From NCBI GenBank assembly GCA_036583965.1, contig JAZBQD010000001.1, positions 14,037,392-14,101,391 on the forward strand: 64,000 nt of DNA, in the 5' to 3' direction. A program made the position numbers and the translations under genes. Positions 1 to 13,002 of the stretch are shown piece after piece. This stretch comes from Prunella strophiata (Eukaryota > Chordata > Aves > Passeriformes > Prunellidae). Position 1 is the stretch's first letter, and every line of letters starts with the position of its first letter. The notes beneath the pieces are model-generated. The model was not told the DNA's origin. It worked only from the letters and a program-made list of their open reading frames with translations, and searched no databases.

Positions 1-107
1 GAATTTTTTTCCATCACTGAAAAAAATTTCTTAGACACAAAAAAGTACTGTGAATGTTAGATATTTACCAGTTATAACCCTAATAAAACAAAACCATGCC
101 TATAATG

Positions 108-144
108 ACCAGATTATGCAAATGATTACCAGATTATGCAAAAC
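108..144. repeat. 20-bp tandem duplication with ATGCAAAT
   Basis: The unit accagattatgcaaatgatt at 108-127 is followed by accagattatgcaaaac from 128. The first copy contains an octamer-type ATGCAAAT word, the second a near match. Any binding role is untested. Confidence 0.8.
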
Positions 145-1081
145 TTGTATTCACAGGATATGATCCTTGTTTGTTTCATCCCACAAGCTCTTCACAGAAG
201 GACAGAAGGCTCAAATTTATGTTTAAACTGGAAAATAAAAACAGATGAATGCTAATAATGTCAGATCTGTAATGCAGATCAACATCACTTTGGGTATATT
301 TTGAAATGTTTCCATACTAAACTGGAAGCAGCCTTAGAAGCTTAGTCTGCCTACTTTGTGAAGAATTATATTGTGGTAGACTGGATAGTTCAGGGGATTA
401 TTAATGGGACATACAGACTTAAATTCTAAGGTAGCTTATTTAATCTAGCTCAGGTCAATACTGACAACTATTCTGTAGAATTCTGAAATGAGGAGGTGGT
501 TCTGAAGCATTTCTTCTTAAACAGGACAGGTGCAATGCACAAAAGTGGCACTTAATTTGCACCTCAGGCAGTGCACCTCATCAGAGACTGAGGAATTAAT
601 GGGGAATAGGTTTATAATGTCACAAAGCACACAGGATGTTTTCCTGTGCCCTTCACTGCCTTTTCTGTGAGATGAGCTGCTGTGCTAAAAAGGGACAGTC
701 CCACTCTAGCCTCAGATTTTTCTAAATCTACTGCAAACGCTACAAGAAAAATCTTGAAGGTGCCTCGTGCTACCAAATTTTAATATCCTTTGGTGGAACT
801 CGAGAGAGATTATAAGATTTCACCCAGAAAAACATCTTAGGAGTGTTATCTGAAGAGAATCTTGACTGATGATGGTTGGCAGCAAATATTTCCCTGAGTG
901 CATAATGGTTTTATTAATAGTTCTGGACTGAGCTGAATCAAGTAGAAAACAGACCAAGTGAGGGGTGTTTTTTTGTGATCTACCTACTCAGATGCATCTA
1001 GTCCCTCACTAGCATCAGCTTTGTCTCCCTAGGAAGTTTCAGTGTCAATACATTGCCATAAAGTATCTAGAGAGAAAGCAT

Positions 1082-1100
1082 AAAAAAAAAAAAAAAAAAA
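1082..1100. repeat. Poly-A tract (19 A)
   Basis: An uninterrupted run of 19 A, flanked by gcat on the left and taaaacag on the right. On the gene strand it is a T tract upstream of a good acceptor-like tag. Confidence 0.9.
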
Positions 1101-3660
1101 TAAAACAGTGTGTGTGCCAACCATAGCAGCAGTCTGGCTTCTTGTGTTACTCTACCTACAGATCAGAGGGTGGAAAGCCACAAGGATGAGAGCACTGCTA
1201 GAAACAAGGGATGGGTGTGATGCAGACAGCACCTACTGCATATTAACATATGCTACTGTATCTGGACAGCAGTGCTGACACTGCACTACTGAGCTGTCCC
1301 AGCCAGAAGTGAATTCAGTGGGCTGAAGGGATGCTTTCTTCAGTGGCCAACAGAGGCCAAGCCTCCCTGGTGATTGAGAGCAGCATCCCTAGAAGGGATT
1401 TGGGATGTCACTGTGCTGCTCCCACTCAGTGACTGCACAGACACCCCACTGCTGAGATCTGTGCCCAGCTGAGTGGAGCAGGCTCTGCCCAGAACAAAGG
1501 GCAGCAGAGGATGAACAAGAGCCTGCAGAGCACACACGAGCAGATGTGTCTCGCTGGCGTGGGGATGATGTGGAGCTGAAGCTTTGCCATTTGCTCTCTT
1601 CAAATGTCCATGGAACACCAGGGTCCAGTCCCCTGTTACAGGGACATAAGCCAGCCCAACTGGCATTTTAGGGGCTGTCCCTGTGACATGGACTCAGTTC
1701 AGCTCCCAGAGAGCAGAGCTCTCTCTCTCACTGAGGGCACTTACCAAAGAGCTGCACTGATACTAAATATAACAAGAGCCACCAGCCTGAAGGTGAAAAG
1801 CCTCTGCCTAATTAATTATTCCTAAGTATTCTCATTAAGCTGTTCTCTGGGTATAGACAAGACTGTGTTTTTTATCTAAACCTGTTTAGTTGTGCCTATA
1901 AAAATCTGAATTTCTTCTCTGCATATACCTGTGACTGAGTCCTTAAGGAATAATCAGGAAATCCTAATCAAAATTAACATGGGCTTGATGAGAGCAGGAT
2001 TCTGCAAACAGTTGCAAGAATTTCTCAAAGTTCAAAACCACTATGAAAAAAGGGGATAATTATTTTCCACTGCATCTGCATTTGGATTCTGAAAGTGCAT
2101 ACAAGCAGGTAGGTCCCTGCAGGAACAGAGCCCTAAACTCACCCTGAGAACCAGACAAAGGCAGTGTGTATGTGACTGAGGTGTGCAGAACAGCACTCCA
2201 ACTCAGAAATCACCACAGACCAGGCAAGATCCATGCAACTGGTAATGCACTACTTTTCCTACTGAAGCCTTTGTAAAAGCCATACTGAACACTGCTCATC
2301 AGAACAGTTCTGATCAAACCATCTTTTTTTTACATTTGTGCAAGCACGAATTTAGGAATGGGTTTTCACAGATTCTTGTAACTGCTTTGCTTTCGTCTGT
2401 GCACAACTGATTTATATGCCCATTTATCCAACTCTCTGCACAAATTAGGTGCTTAGGGCTGCAGGTAGCTTTTTAGAGCCTGCCTGGTACATGTCTTACC
2501 TACCACACACATAGAAAATCAAAATGCACACATTTCAAATCTGAGGATGAATTCAGAACACCCAAATGTTTAGGGTCATGTGGTAATATGTAACTTGCCT
2601 TGAATCAGAGGTTTCTTGAGGCTTCTGAAAATGTCAGTCTGGAAAACTAAAGCACCATGTAAAGCAGTATTTAATAAAGTACTGCTTGAATACCTAATTC
2701 TGTTTTAAGAAAGACATGAGGGAGGATAATCCTGTAATTCTTTAGGAAAGATGCTGAGTGAACCTGTGAAAAATATTCTGTGTTATGCACATCAGTCTGT
2801 TTACCCATGACTCATAAAAGAGCTCAACCTGCAGGAGGGCTTAACCTGAGGTGGGATTATTAGGCCAAGTTCAGTGACTGGGAACAGGATTTGGTGTGAA
2901 ACAGTCAGGCTCTCCTCCAAAGGACAGACTAAAATAAACATTTTGAACTCCTACTGATTTTGATGGCAAGGAGCTGAAATGGGTGACAGTGTCTCATGTT
3001 CTGGAACTCAACAGCAAACTGGAAAATGCTGTAGAGTAGATGGTTTGATGCAACATAAAGATCTATTATTCAGGTAAGACAGCTGATTAGGAGTCATGGG
3101 CATAAAAAGTAGGAGATAAAGGGTGTGATTTATTCTCAGTATTTGATTACTAATGAACAGGGGAAACTGTAAGTAAAATGAGCAGAAAGGGTAAAAGCAG
3201 AACAAAAATTTCTCTTCAGCTGTTTTGTTGTCATATTTTTTTTTTTTTTATTAAGAGTATAGATTAGCCAATTTGGTTAAAAGATTGTATTTAATTTTCT
3301 GTCCTATAAACTTGGTTTGATTACTTGAAAAATTAATGAATGCTATGGAAAAGGTTCCAAATTTTAGCTCCTCAACACTGTAAATTTTTTGCAGCTATGC
3401 TGCCTCGTCAGCAATGTATGGGTTAGAATGATTACTTATTATTGCTTTCTAATTTCCACTGGGCTTTTCTATATTTCATTTGTTGGTGGTAACACAGAAT
3501 CAACTATTCCTAAAAAGTCTTCTTTATTATTCCTGAGATGATTTTGATCATATCTGCCACATGGCAACTGAGAGTCTGGGTAGTTTTTTTTTAAAGAATA
3601 TTAAGTCTCTGGGTTACACAGAAATATCAAAGAATGGTGTGCATACATGTAAGGGGTAAT

Positions 3661-3702
3661 GGATAATTACAATGCACACTTAAGGATAATTGCAATACAC
3701 AC
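3661..3702. repeat. 23-bp tandem duplication, diverged
   Basis: ggataattacaatgcacact plus taa is followed by ggataattgcaatacacac, differing at two positions in the shared part. Confidence 0.7.
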
Positions 3703-4227
3703 AACTGTGCAGTTATTCCCTTTTTACAAGTGTATAAACAAAAGCAGAATTTGATTAGGTCGTGTGATTGCCTCTTTAAAATCAAATTACTTTATATGCA
3801 TAAACATACTTCAGGTACTTGGGTTTGCTGTTGGCAGAGGAAGGCAATGCATCCTCCTTGATCAAGGCTAAGGGAGCAGGGTTGATTCAGACATTTTACC
3901 CAAATCAAAATGCAGACTTACACCAATCTCATTTACACCCCAGCAGGGCCACAAGCTCCCTCTGCCTTTCTCCACTGGGCCTTCCAGGGCAGCCCAGCCC
4001 AGCAAGGAGACTACTCCAGGATTATACAGGCTCAACACCCTTCCAGCTCAGTCTGCTGCAGATTTTGATGTTTTTGTTTTTTTTTCCCCTGAATCTGCAT
4101 TTAGCCATTAAATCATGAGAGGAAATACAGAAAAGTAATATAAATAAGTTTCACAGCAGATTAAGTCCATGAGGCAGTTGAGTGTCCAAGCATTACAGAA
4201 TGGATCTGCAAGAAGAGAGGAAGAGGA

Positions 4228-4364
4228 CAAAACAACCCAAACCACAAGGGAAGAAAAGAAACAAACAAATAGCACATACAAAAAAAAAAAAAAACCAACA
4301 AAACCAAAACAAACAAACAAACAAAAAAACAAACAAGCAAACCAAACAAAAACAGACAGGAAAA
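4228..4364. repeat. A-rich / CAAA simple repeat
   Basis: This is an A-dominated tract with repeated caaa units (aaacaaacaaacaaacaaaa core) and a run of about 15 A. It may be a decayed poly-A tail or a simple repeat. It is the source of Lys/Gln/Thr-rich chance frames. Confidence 0.85.
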
Positions 4365-5628
4365 GGATCTAATGAAGACTAATGGCTAACTGGAAGTGAG
4401 GTTTCATATGTTTCAGGTGTAGATATGCCAGTGAGCATTAAAACCGTGAACTTCAATTGACACTTTTCTGCAAGATTAGACAAAATATGATCAACCACTT
4501 GTCCCAAAAAAGAGCACAGGTTTGCTGTGCTCTAGGAAATAGATAGCTCATCTATGGAAACAACCTGCTGATCATTAAGACAGTGTCCAGTAGTGTCTGC
4601 AAGACTTCAAGAGCCACCAAGGGTGACAGTAAATGAGAAAATTACAGCACAGTGTGAATGTAGCTCCTATCTGTGAGCTCTCCTCTACTCACTCAGAGAC
4701 CCAAGGAGTCACAGAAATCTCAGGGAGCAACACTTTTGGGAAAAGACTCTGGGGCAGGCAGCCCCACATCCCTACTCCAGGATCTAGGGACAGTTTCTCC
4801 CACCTCTGGGGATTTCAGGGAACATAACCAGACAGAAGGCAAAGACCCTGCACCAGGACTGTGCACAACTCATCAGGTCCCTCTGTTAGTGAGCCCTCCC
4901 CTTCAGGGAATGAGGAGGTTGTACAACAAATTGCTGCCCTGCTCCCCTAAACTCTCCCTCTGCACCATGCCCCTCCTAGAAGAGGCAGGTAATTCAAAAA
5001 ACTCTATGCATCAGTAACTAAAATGCTCCACTATCCCAGAATTATTCAGCCTCCTCACTGTCATTTGTCCTAAGCCATCATACTACAAAACAAAATTGTC
5101 AATACCATTTCAATAAAAGTGTTTAGAAGTACATTTCAATTATAGAAGTCTTGTGAAATCCTTCTGCTTACCAAGGAAAGAACAATTCTTTGCAAAAATG
5201 GCAGAACTGATAAAGATTTTATTTGTTAAATTTTGATCCTATTCTGGCAACTGCTGAGCCATTTTCATACCTTAGCAAGAAACATCTCTCTACTTGCCAA
5301 CTGTATTCATTATCTCATATATTTACATCTGATAAAGCCTTTTACTTTGGTTTTCCTCATGAATCTTTGAGGATGTAACTTTTTGAGGCTAACCTAGTGC
5401 ATTAACATAGTTTATAATAGTAAAGTATTTACTGTTTCTGAAGCACTCAAATACACTATGTGGTTTTCAGAACAAGTAGAGGCTATAAGGTGATAGCTGC
5501 ACTGGAGTTAACAGCAATTAATTGGGTTTTTAAAGCCAAGACTAATTTTTCATTATGAGTTTCTGGAATAACTACTATGATGGGATTTTGGTGTATAATA
5601 AGGACTCCTTGAAAGCTATTCCTGTTTT

Positions 5629-5690
5629 TTGGTTGGTTTTTTTTTTGTTTGTTTGTTTGTTTTTTTGGGTTTTTTTTGTTTTTTTTAATA
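5629..5690. repeat. T-rich / TTTG simple repeat
   Basis: The tract reads ggttggttttttttttgttt, then gtttgtttg and further T runs. It is complementary in kind to the CAAA tract about 1.3 kb away. Confidence 0.85.
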
Positions 5691-5705
5691 TTCAAGATAA
5701 GATTT

Positions 5706-5747
5706 CAAGGCTTCTACTCTTGATTGCAAGGCTTCTACTCTTGATTT
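5706..5747. repeat. 21-bp tandem duplication
   Basis: caaggcttctactcttgatt plus g is repeated immediately, with a single final change. It lies just after the TTTG-rich tract. Confidence 0.85.
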
Positions 5748-8700
5748 CTGTTCCATTAAAAACCTGGTGGCAAAATCACTTTTGCCTGCTCTTGCTTGGG
5801 AACAGGGTCAGCCTGCTGGCATAACCAGAGCTTCTTTCACTCCAGCAAGTACAGATGGGAGCAGAGCCATGACTAAAACCTAATATTTGCTAATAGCAAA
5901 CAATATGTCTTAAACAAAGCACTTTGTCAGGTCCCATAAAGGCACAATATATTCTGAACTCTACTTCCAAAGACAATATGATTAAACATGCACCATCACA
6001 ATGCAATGACCTAGAATTTTATTGGTAGTAGTTATGCCTTAAAATTAATTTATAATACTGTACTCCTTTTTATGGCTGTTTTTTGCAGACTATAGTGAGC
6101 TATCTGTTTTAAAAGGGAAATACATGATGGACTAGGTATTTGATTGAGAACTAGAGTTGGCTGACATTAGGAATACCTTCATTATGATGAAGAACCACAT
6201 AAAGTAATAACAAGGGCTATGAATAGTTTGATTTGGCTTATCTGATGTGATCCAATTTTCTGATTCTGGTTTATTCTAGCACTTTGTATTTCTGTTGTAT
6301 TTTTCTAAGAGGATACTCATGTGAAACACAGAAACAGCTGTAGCTTAGGGGAACACTGCAAATGCAAATCTGCTTTTAGTAGCAATAATTTGCAAAATTC
6401 TTTCTGAGGATAAAAGCTATAATCTGTCCAAAAATTTTTCAATTTTCTGTAAAAGTGTGTAGCACATTTTCATAAAGCTGTATTTTTTTAAGTCGTTAAA
6501 TTGGTTTTTAGTAACCTCATACTCATTTTCAATTGAACAATTATTAAACTATAAAACAAAATTGCACAATTCCTAAAACTGTAGTCTGGAGTTTTACAGT
6601 CTGCTATAAAGTGCTGTATTATTATAATACACTAAAGATGCTCAGACTATTAAAACTTTTTTTTTTTAAATGAACCATAAAATATTTTATCATTGATGAA
6701 ATAATTCTGAAGTATTATGCTCTTCAGCAGTATACATGCACAATATTTGGTCTCATGAAAAAGCATGCTAATCAAAAAAACACAATTTAAACTGTAATTC
6801 TAATATGCAACATAAACCATGTCACTGTCTTTCAGGAACAGGAGTTTATTACACCCAACTTCAAGCATTAAAAATCAGAGTATTGATCATTAAATATAAG
6901 GTCCAGTCTTACAGAGAGATCACCATGCCATAGAGACTGAGTGTTAAGCACTGGTGATAACAAGAGATGTGATTACTTTCCTGTTGTAAAGTTTTAGCCT
7001 TTATATCACTCCACAAATCATAACTGATCTTGTAAGGGGGCCTGATGTTCAACTCAGAAGTTCAACCAAGCCTGGTAAATGAGAACAATTTTTTCCTGAC
7101 TACTGATGGCTGATGTCTCATAGCAGCACTGACAGTGATATGATGTGTCTGAGCTATCAGGTTTGATCCTTGGCTGCATCCTCTCACTGCTCCTCTCTGT
7201 TCAAAAGGGAGGCAAGAGGACTCCCTGCCCTCAGACATTCATCAGCTGTATGAATCACATCTTTAATCAGCAGGATTTCAACAAACTTGAAAACAACCTA
7301 TCTTGTGTGGTCCTGAAGCTCTTTGGCAAAGAAGGTGGAAAGCTCAGTCTTGCTCTGAGTGGGAGCAGCCCCACGACCATACCATGAACACACAGAGGTG
7401 TGTGTGCACATTCCCTGCACACCAGCCTGGGGCACTGGGATCCCCTGGCTGCACAGCAAGGCAGCTGGGCTGGGGCTGCTTTCCTGCCAGGAAACACCAG
7501 GATTTCCACACAGGACTGCAAACCACAACATGTCTCCATCATGGTCCCCTCAGCTCCTCTGCATCCTGGCAAGAGTCATGCAGTAAATGACCACAGTCCC
7601 AGGGAATTGTACATCCACACTTTCTGAGGACCCACTCCAGCATGGTGCTGAAGAAAACAAGGATTAACCTCCGTGAAACCAGTGTCGATGAAATCAATGG
7701 ACAAAGCAGTATCTGTTGTGGCAAAACAGAATTTTCATTTAGGGCTCCCCAAATCAGAAGTGTAAGATTAAAGATGAAACTTTAAGTTAGCCCTGGCTGT
7801 CAGATCTTAATCTGTGTACACAAAGCACTCAAGACTTCTTTAGGTACAAGGGACTTGCCACTAAAGCAAATTAAAGACATTGCTTTTTAGCAGAAAAGCT
7901 GCCAATAAGTGTTCTCTAAATCACTTGTACCAGCAGGCTGACCCCATTATGCCAGCTAATCCTGGAAATACAGGAGGTAGATTTAAATCTTTTCATAGAA
8001 AACATTAAGTATTTTTTTTTTTTTTCCTTCTTTTTCTTTTGGTTCTGGCACAGCACTGAGAGTTTCATATTGTTGTCTATCTTTTGCCCCAGCCTGTATC
8101 TTTCTGTGTAGTTGCAATGTCCAGAGGAAGAAGTCCAAGCAGGACTTTCCCAGGGCATTTGAAAAATCAGAGCTTTTGTATCACAAAAAGTTCATGGGCT
8201 GTGTGAAGGGATGGGGGGAAGAGAGTGCCAGGTGTATGGGAGAAGTTAATAATGGTGCTCAGGGGATAAAACAAGCTTTGTCTCTACCCCAGTGCTCCAA
8301 CTCAGCAGCTGAGCCATTCCCTCACCTACACACTGCCTGAGCTTCCTGCTTATGCTCACCCACCACCCAATTACAGCCCATGGAGATCCACCCCTGCTGT
8401 GTCCTGATCCTCTGAATGCTGCACTGGAGTTTTAACCCTCTCCAAACATCTACATAATGCTTTTGAAAGATGATATTTAGCACCTGGGAAGCAACATTAA
8501 GCAGTTATAGAGGGTACTTAACCCACCAGATTAGCAGCTCCCTGCACAGTGCTGAAGGTCTGCACAGACAGATCTACATGGCAAAAGCAGAGTCATTTTC
8601 AGTCCAGCCACATTTAAGTGCTGCTCTCTCAGAGTAATGTGAGCCCTCTCATCCTGTTTTTGTCCTAGGAGTCACCATTGTAAGTACTTTTTTTACATCA

Positions 8701-10290
8701 CAAGTACAACATGAATTTGTGGCAGAGCAGCTTGCATTATGACCCACATCTGCTATAAACACTCACTAATTTACATGCAAATAAAAAGAATTGATATATT
8801 TAAGTATCCAGATTTATCTTTTCCCATGTTCCCCACAAAATATTTGATATTTACAATTTCTATCTTATAGTTTTTAAATTTTGCTGCTGAGAGCACAACA
8901 ACATTTACATAGTGGACTTGTCTTCAGTCCAAAGGGTCATGCATCTCAATTATATCTGTCCATTGCTACATGCTTCAAAAGCACAGAAATCTTAATTTCT
9001 CTTTGAATGCTAATCATCCAAAGCAAGAGCAAAGCCATAATAAAAATGGGAAAGCAAAGTATAGAGCTAGCTAGCAAGACTTTGATGCATATATTTACTT
9101 AAATGTCCTTGACCATCTTGACTTCTACAATTTTTGTCTTTTGCAAAACATCCTTTAAAATATTATAGAAAACCCAGTGTAGAAGACTGAGTTTTTTATA
9201 TATCTCTGCAATGACCCAGGAACAACTGGTCTAATCTATCACTTGAGGTTCATTTCATTATCATCCTTCAGGTCTATCCATCTCTCCTAAATGCAAAGGC
9301 AGCCTTTTTTTGAAGAATACATGGTGTGAGCACACATCCAAACTCATTCCTTTGTCCCTTTCAAATAATCCAACATGATGGTTCAGGCAGTGGGGGTAGG
9401 ACATGAGACTGGAAGACCAGAACCATTTTTTGACTGGCATACTGAATAGGAAGGATTAACATCTATGTCAGTTAAATAGAAAACATTAGAGTGAAGCCAC
9501 CAGAAAAAAAATATAGGGTTGGCAATTACTGAATAAAATCTGCCTGTATGAGGAACGTGCTGTTGGGATTCATCTTCATTTTTGTTCACTGTAATTTATG
9601 TTATTTTTTATATGGTGCTGAGGATTCTTTGCAAGATGACAAGCACTTCAAATATACTTAAATTTAGTATTTCGTATAAACCTAACTACTATTTACTTTG
9701 TTTAGCAAATTCTGTCAGAAGTCAGGTTTGTTAAAAGAGTTTGGAAGATTCTTGAATAAATCAAGCATCTTCCTGGCAAAGATAGAATGCTGATTTAATT
9801 GAGGGACAGAAAAAAAGAGTATCTTACACAATCTGTGTATATGTAAACATACAGTAAGCAGGTATCAGAAATAAACATTTTGCTGTATCAATTTGAAACA
9901 AGACAATACCCCATAATAGGGTGAACTGCAAATTCTCATAGCAATGGAAAGTTCAAATGAAGAACAACTTCTAAGCAGCATCACTGAAATAAACATTATT
10001 TTAAATTCCAAATCTTCACCAGGTTTTTTAAGTAAATATTGAGTAGAGGTAAACAAAAAATATCTCATATTTTCTTCAAGCATTCACCACCTTTCCCAAT
10101 CCCAGGTTTGCTTGTGCAGGTGAACACAACACAGCAACAAAACCATGGGTGCACTCCTGCTTTTCATATGACCATTGTGAACAAATCAGAAAGAAATGTC
10201 TCAAAAATTGCTCAGTCAGTGGTGCTCTTGGCAGATTGGGTTAGTGCCCTGTATTTTACAGCCCTGGGAGGTTGGTATTTGCTCATTTCT

Positions 10291-10410
10291 GTGGCATATT
10301 ATACTAATCAATCACTTCCTGCTCTTTCTTCCCTTGCTGTATTCCTTTCAATGGCAATTTATACTAATCAATCACTTCCTGCTCTTTCTTCCTTCACTGT
10401 ATTTTTAAAC
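10291..10410. repeat. 60-bp tandem duplication
   Basis: Two units, 10291-10350 and 10351-10410, share tggcaattt/tggcatatt followed by atactaatcaatcacttcct and gctctttctt, then a diverged ctgtatt end. The period is exactly 60, so an overlapping plus-strand frame stays open across both, but no domain is seen. The core 30 bases are identical and the last 20 diverge. Confidence 0.9.
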
Positions 10411-12786
10411 CCACTAACTAGAATATGCAGCCCTGCTGCATCTCAATGACCACTTCCTTAGCCCTCCTCTGCCATTGTCTTTCTGTGCTGAGACTGATGC
10501 TTGTAATTTGACTTTTCACAGCGTTCAGGCTATATTGCCTTTTAGAAACCTTTCAGCTCAGCTGCTAAGCATATAAAAAAGCTTTTGGCTGCACTAGTTC
10601 ATGTTTTGAAAACACTACAAAGGCATATTTTCATGGGAGGAGAGGCTTGGAATGAATACCCTTCTCCAAGTGCAATATGAATACCAGTTCTTTTATAAAA
10701 TTTGCATTAGGGTTTAAGTCTCACATGCAAAGTGGCACCATACTGTCCAAAAAACATAGGTTTCTTTTTAAAAAATTGTGGGCTTGTTTTGGCTCTGTTT
10801 TTAAGTTACTTTTTGAAAAATGCATTAAAATATTAGAGCTTTGTTCTTTGTGTTTCAGTTCTGACAGAAGGAAGTGGTAGGCATAGAATACTGTGCTTCA
10901 CAGGAATAAAACTGCTTGGTTCACATAACTTCAGTGACATTTTAGTGCAGACTTTATCTACAGTTTCTACCAAACACCAGAGATCATTTATTTAAAGGAA
11001 CCTATTTTCCCTACTAATCTTTATTTCTTGTGCCAAGCACATGGGGGGGCTACCCTTGAAGTCATGGCACAGCTTTAAACCAAAGCTGATAAACTCATGT
11101 GGGATGTGACTTCAAAATGCCGAAGTAACAGGAGCAAGGACAGGGAAGAATTTAAGTCTCATTTTCAAAACACAAGAACATCTATTCAGGCTTAAGGAAC
11201 ATTTGCAAATTCAAGTGAATCCAATGGGATTTGTGATCACTTGCCAATTCTTCAGTTCTTTATTTATTCTGTGTACTCTGGTAGCATCTGGAGGCCTTAC
11301 TCTACAGGGGGCTGTACAAACACTGAAGGAAAAAGTGATTCTCTCCCATAACACAACTTTTTAATATAACATGAAGTGACTCAATATGATCCCATCAAGG
11401 TCTTAGTTCTAAATACAAGACATTCCAAGTTTCAGGTTTAAAAGGCTGTGTTTGTTTCAGCATATTTTATTTGGTTAAATGACTATTGCAAATAGCAATA
11501 TAGGCTTCCAACAGTCTCTCCTATCAATAACTTACAAAGCTTAAATAAGAATGAAAGCACAGATGAGTAAAACAGAATTCAAACAGAAGGACCTAAACTC
11601 AGCACCCTCTATAATTAACCCCCTATACTTTGTGACTCTGTAATGTCCCTCATGTTGATGCAGATACAGTTTTCCAATGCAAAATAGATGCAGGAACTGG
11701 AAAAGGATGAAGGAGAGAGAGCGGTGCAGGAAAAGTTAAGAAGCAAAGCATACTTCTCAGAAATAAAATATTTCTGGTTCAGTGCACATGGAACCATTTA
11801 ATATTAAGAAAACAAAGTGATTTTTTTAAATAGGAAGTGAAAAATCAATGCTTCAACAGTGAAATCCAGAAATACAGAAAAAATTATCTTAATACCAGCT
11901 GAGACCTTAAAGCTTGGACACTTATATTTGTGTCACATAGCAATTTTCTTCTGTAAAGACGAAAATAAACAGGACAAGCTGATCTATCCCTGCTTAACCT
12001 AATTTTGTATTTAAACCACCAGAAATTTTTACAGCCTGATTCCAATCTGGCCTAAGGATGTTTTGATTTTACATTTCCTACTACCTTCTTCCTGCCTTGA
12101 TTTTGATGTCTTCTCCTGCCCAAGTGCTTCAATCTTTCAAAGAGCTGCAAAAACTGTCTTCAGCAAGTGGTGAGCCTCTAAATCCAGAATCAGTGATCCA
12201 CTATCAATGGCCTAATTTAAGTGTCAAAGACAATGACTACAGCCATTGGCCAAAATCATATCATGACATCGACCTCAGTTCAAGAGAGTGCCTGATTCAA
12301 AATAATTTTATCTTTGTCCAGCTTCTTCAATGTGTAGCTTGCAGCACCATTAGTTCTTTAATATCCAGACCTACTCAGCCAAAAAACCTTCTTGAGTTTA
12401 ATGCCAATAACATAAGAAAGAAGGCAGCAGGACATGCTAGCTCACATTAAGGGTTCCCTCTGAATTAGGAGTACTCAAGGGATTAATTTAATCTGACACA
12501 TCCTGGCAGGATTTGGAGAGTGCCACATTCATATTCAAACCTGTGATAAGAAATTAAATACCATCCCCTGTTTCTGAGGCAATAAAGTCCACTTTGAGAT
12601 CTGCAAGTTCCTGATTTAAAACAAGAATTTCTGACAGCTCACAACATATGCAGCTTGTGACTACACCATGGGAATAAACAGATATTCCAGTCTTAGGCAG
12701 GCATCTGGTTAGGCAGTGTGAGACTCCTCGACAGGTATCTGTGAAAAACTTTCATTTATGCACAACAAGAAGTACAAAACTCTTAC

Positions 12787-12965
12787 CTGCAGGTTTGCAC
12801 ATGCTGGTGAATCATTGTGGGAGGGTATTTCATTGTTGGTGGTCTCTGATCCTGTGTTTCTGAGTCTGGAAGCTGTTGTAGTTGTGGCTGTAGTGGTCTG
12901 TACTGGTAAGATTGGCTGCCAGACATTCACATCAGTGCCATTGCCAAAGGCCTGAATTGCATTTT
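12787..12965 (-). CDS. GFRA1: GFRA1 exon for the Thr-rich stalk after domain 3
   Basis: This 179-nt exon completes the split Lys codon and encodes NAIQAFGNGTDVNVWQPI, then LPVQTTTATTTTASRLRN, then TGSETTNNEIPSHNDSPAC and ANLQ, ending exactly on a codon (phase 0). The acceptor is ttattttcacag; the donor is ctgcag followed by gtaaga. The first residues close domain 3. The rest is a flexible stalk leading to the GPI signal. Visible sites are an N-G-T glycosylation sequon, a threonine-rich run likely to be O-glycosylated, and one cysteine near the end. An N-D-S site is followed by Pro and is probably poor. The family continues after this point with a short Lys/Asn-rich piece and a hydrophobic GPI tail, which I could not find before position 12787. 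The open frame runs on past the donor for about 25 codons, so an intron-retained form would still make a short new C-terminus. Confidence 0.95.
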
Positions 12966-13002
12966 CTGTGAAAATAAATTACAGGCAATTTTCTATTTCT
13001 AC

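Larger units (their letters stand above)
1..12786 (-). other. Last intron of GFRA1 (partial), no gene recognised
   Basis: This stretch follows the phase-0 donor at 12783-12786 and should run to the terminal GFRA1 exon outside the window. I scanned it on the minus strand for the conserved GFRA1 tail and GPI signal without success. It holds A- and T-rich simple tracts (1082-1100, 4228-4364, 5629-5690, 8012-8025), short tandem duplications (108-144, 3661-3702, 5706-5747, 10291-10410) and a GC-richer patch at 7300-7590 where short frames overlap on both strands. No open frame shows a known domain. Confidence 0.75.

Noticed and set aside
7267..7590. Cluster of short overlapping frames on both strands
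   Set aside because: A GC-richer patch with mutual shadow frames and no domain. I also checked it for the missing GFRA1 tail and found no match.
10440..10530. Candidate for the GFRA1 GPI-tail exon (aaagacaatggcagaggagg on the minus strand)
   Set aside because: Only a few residues around a Met-Ala resemble the family tail. The surrounding codons do not match and no hydrophobic GPI signal follows.
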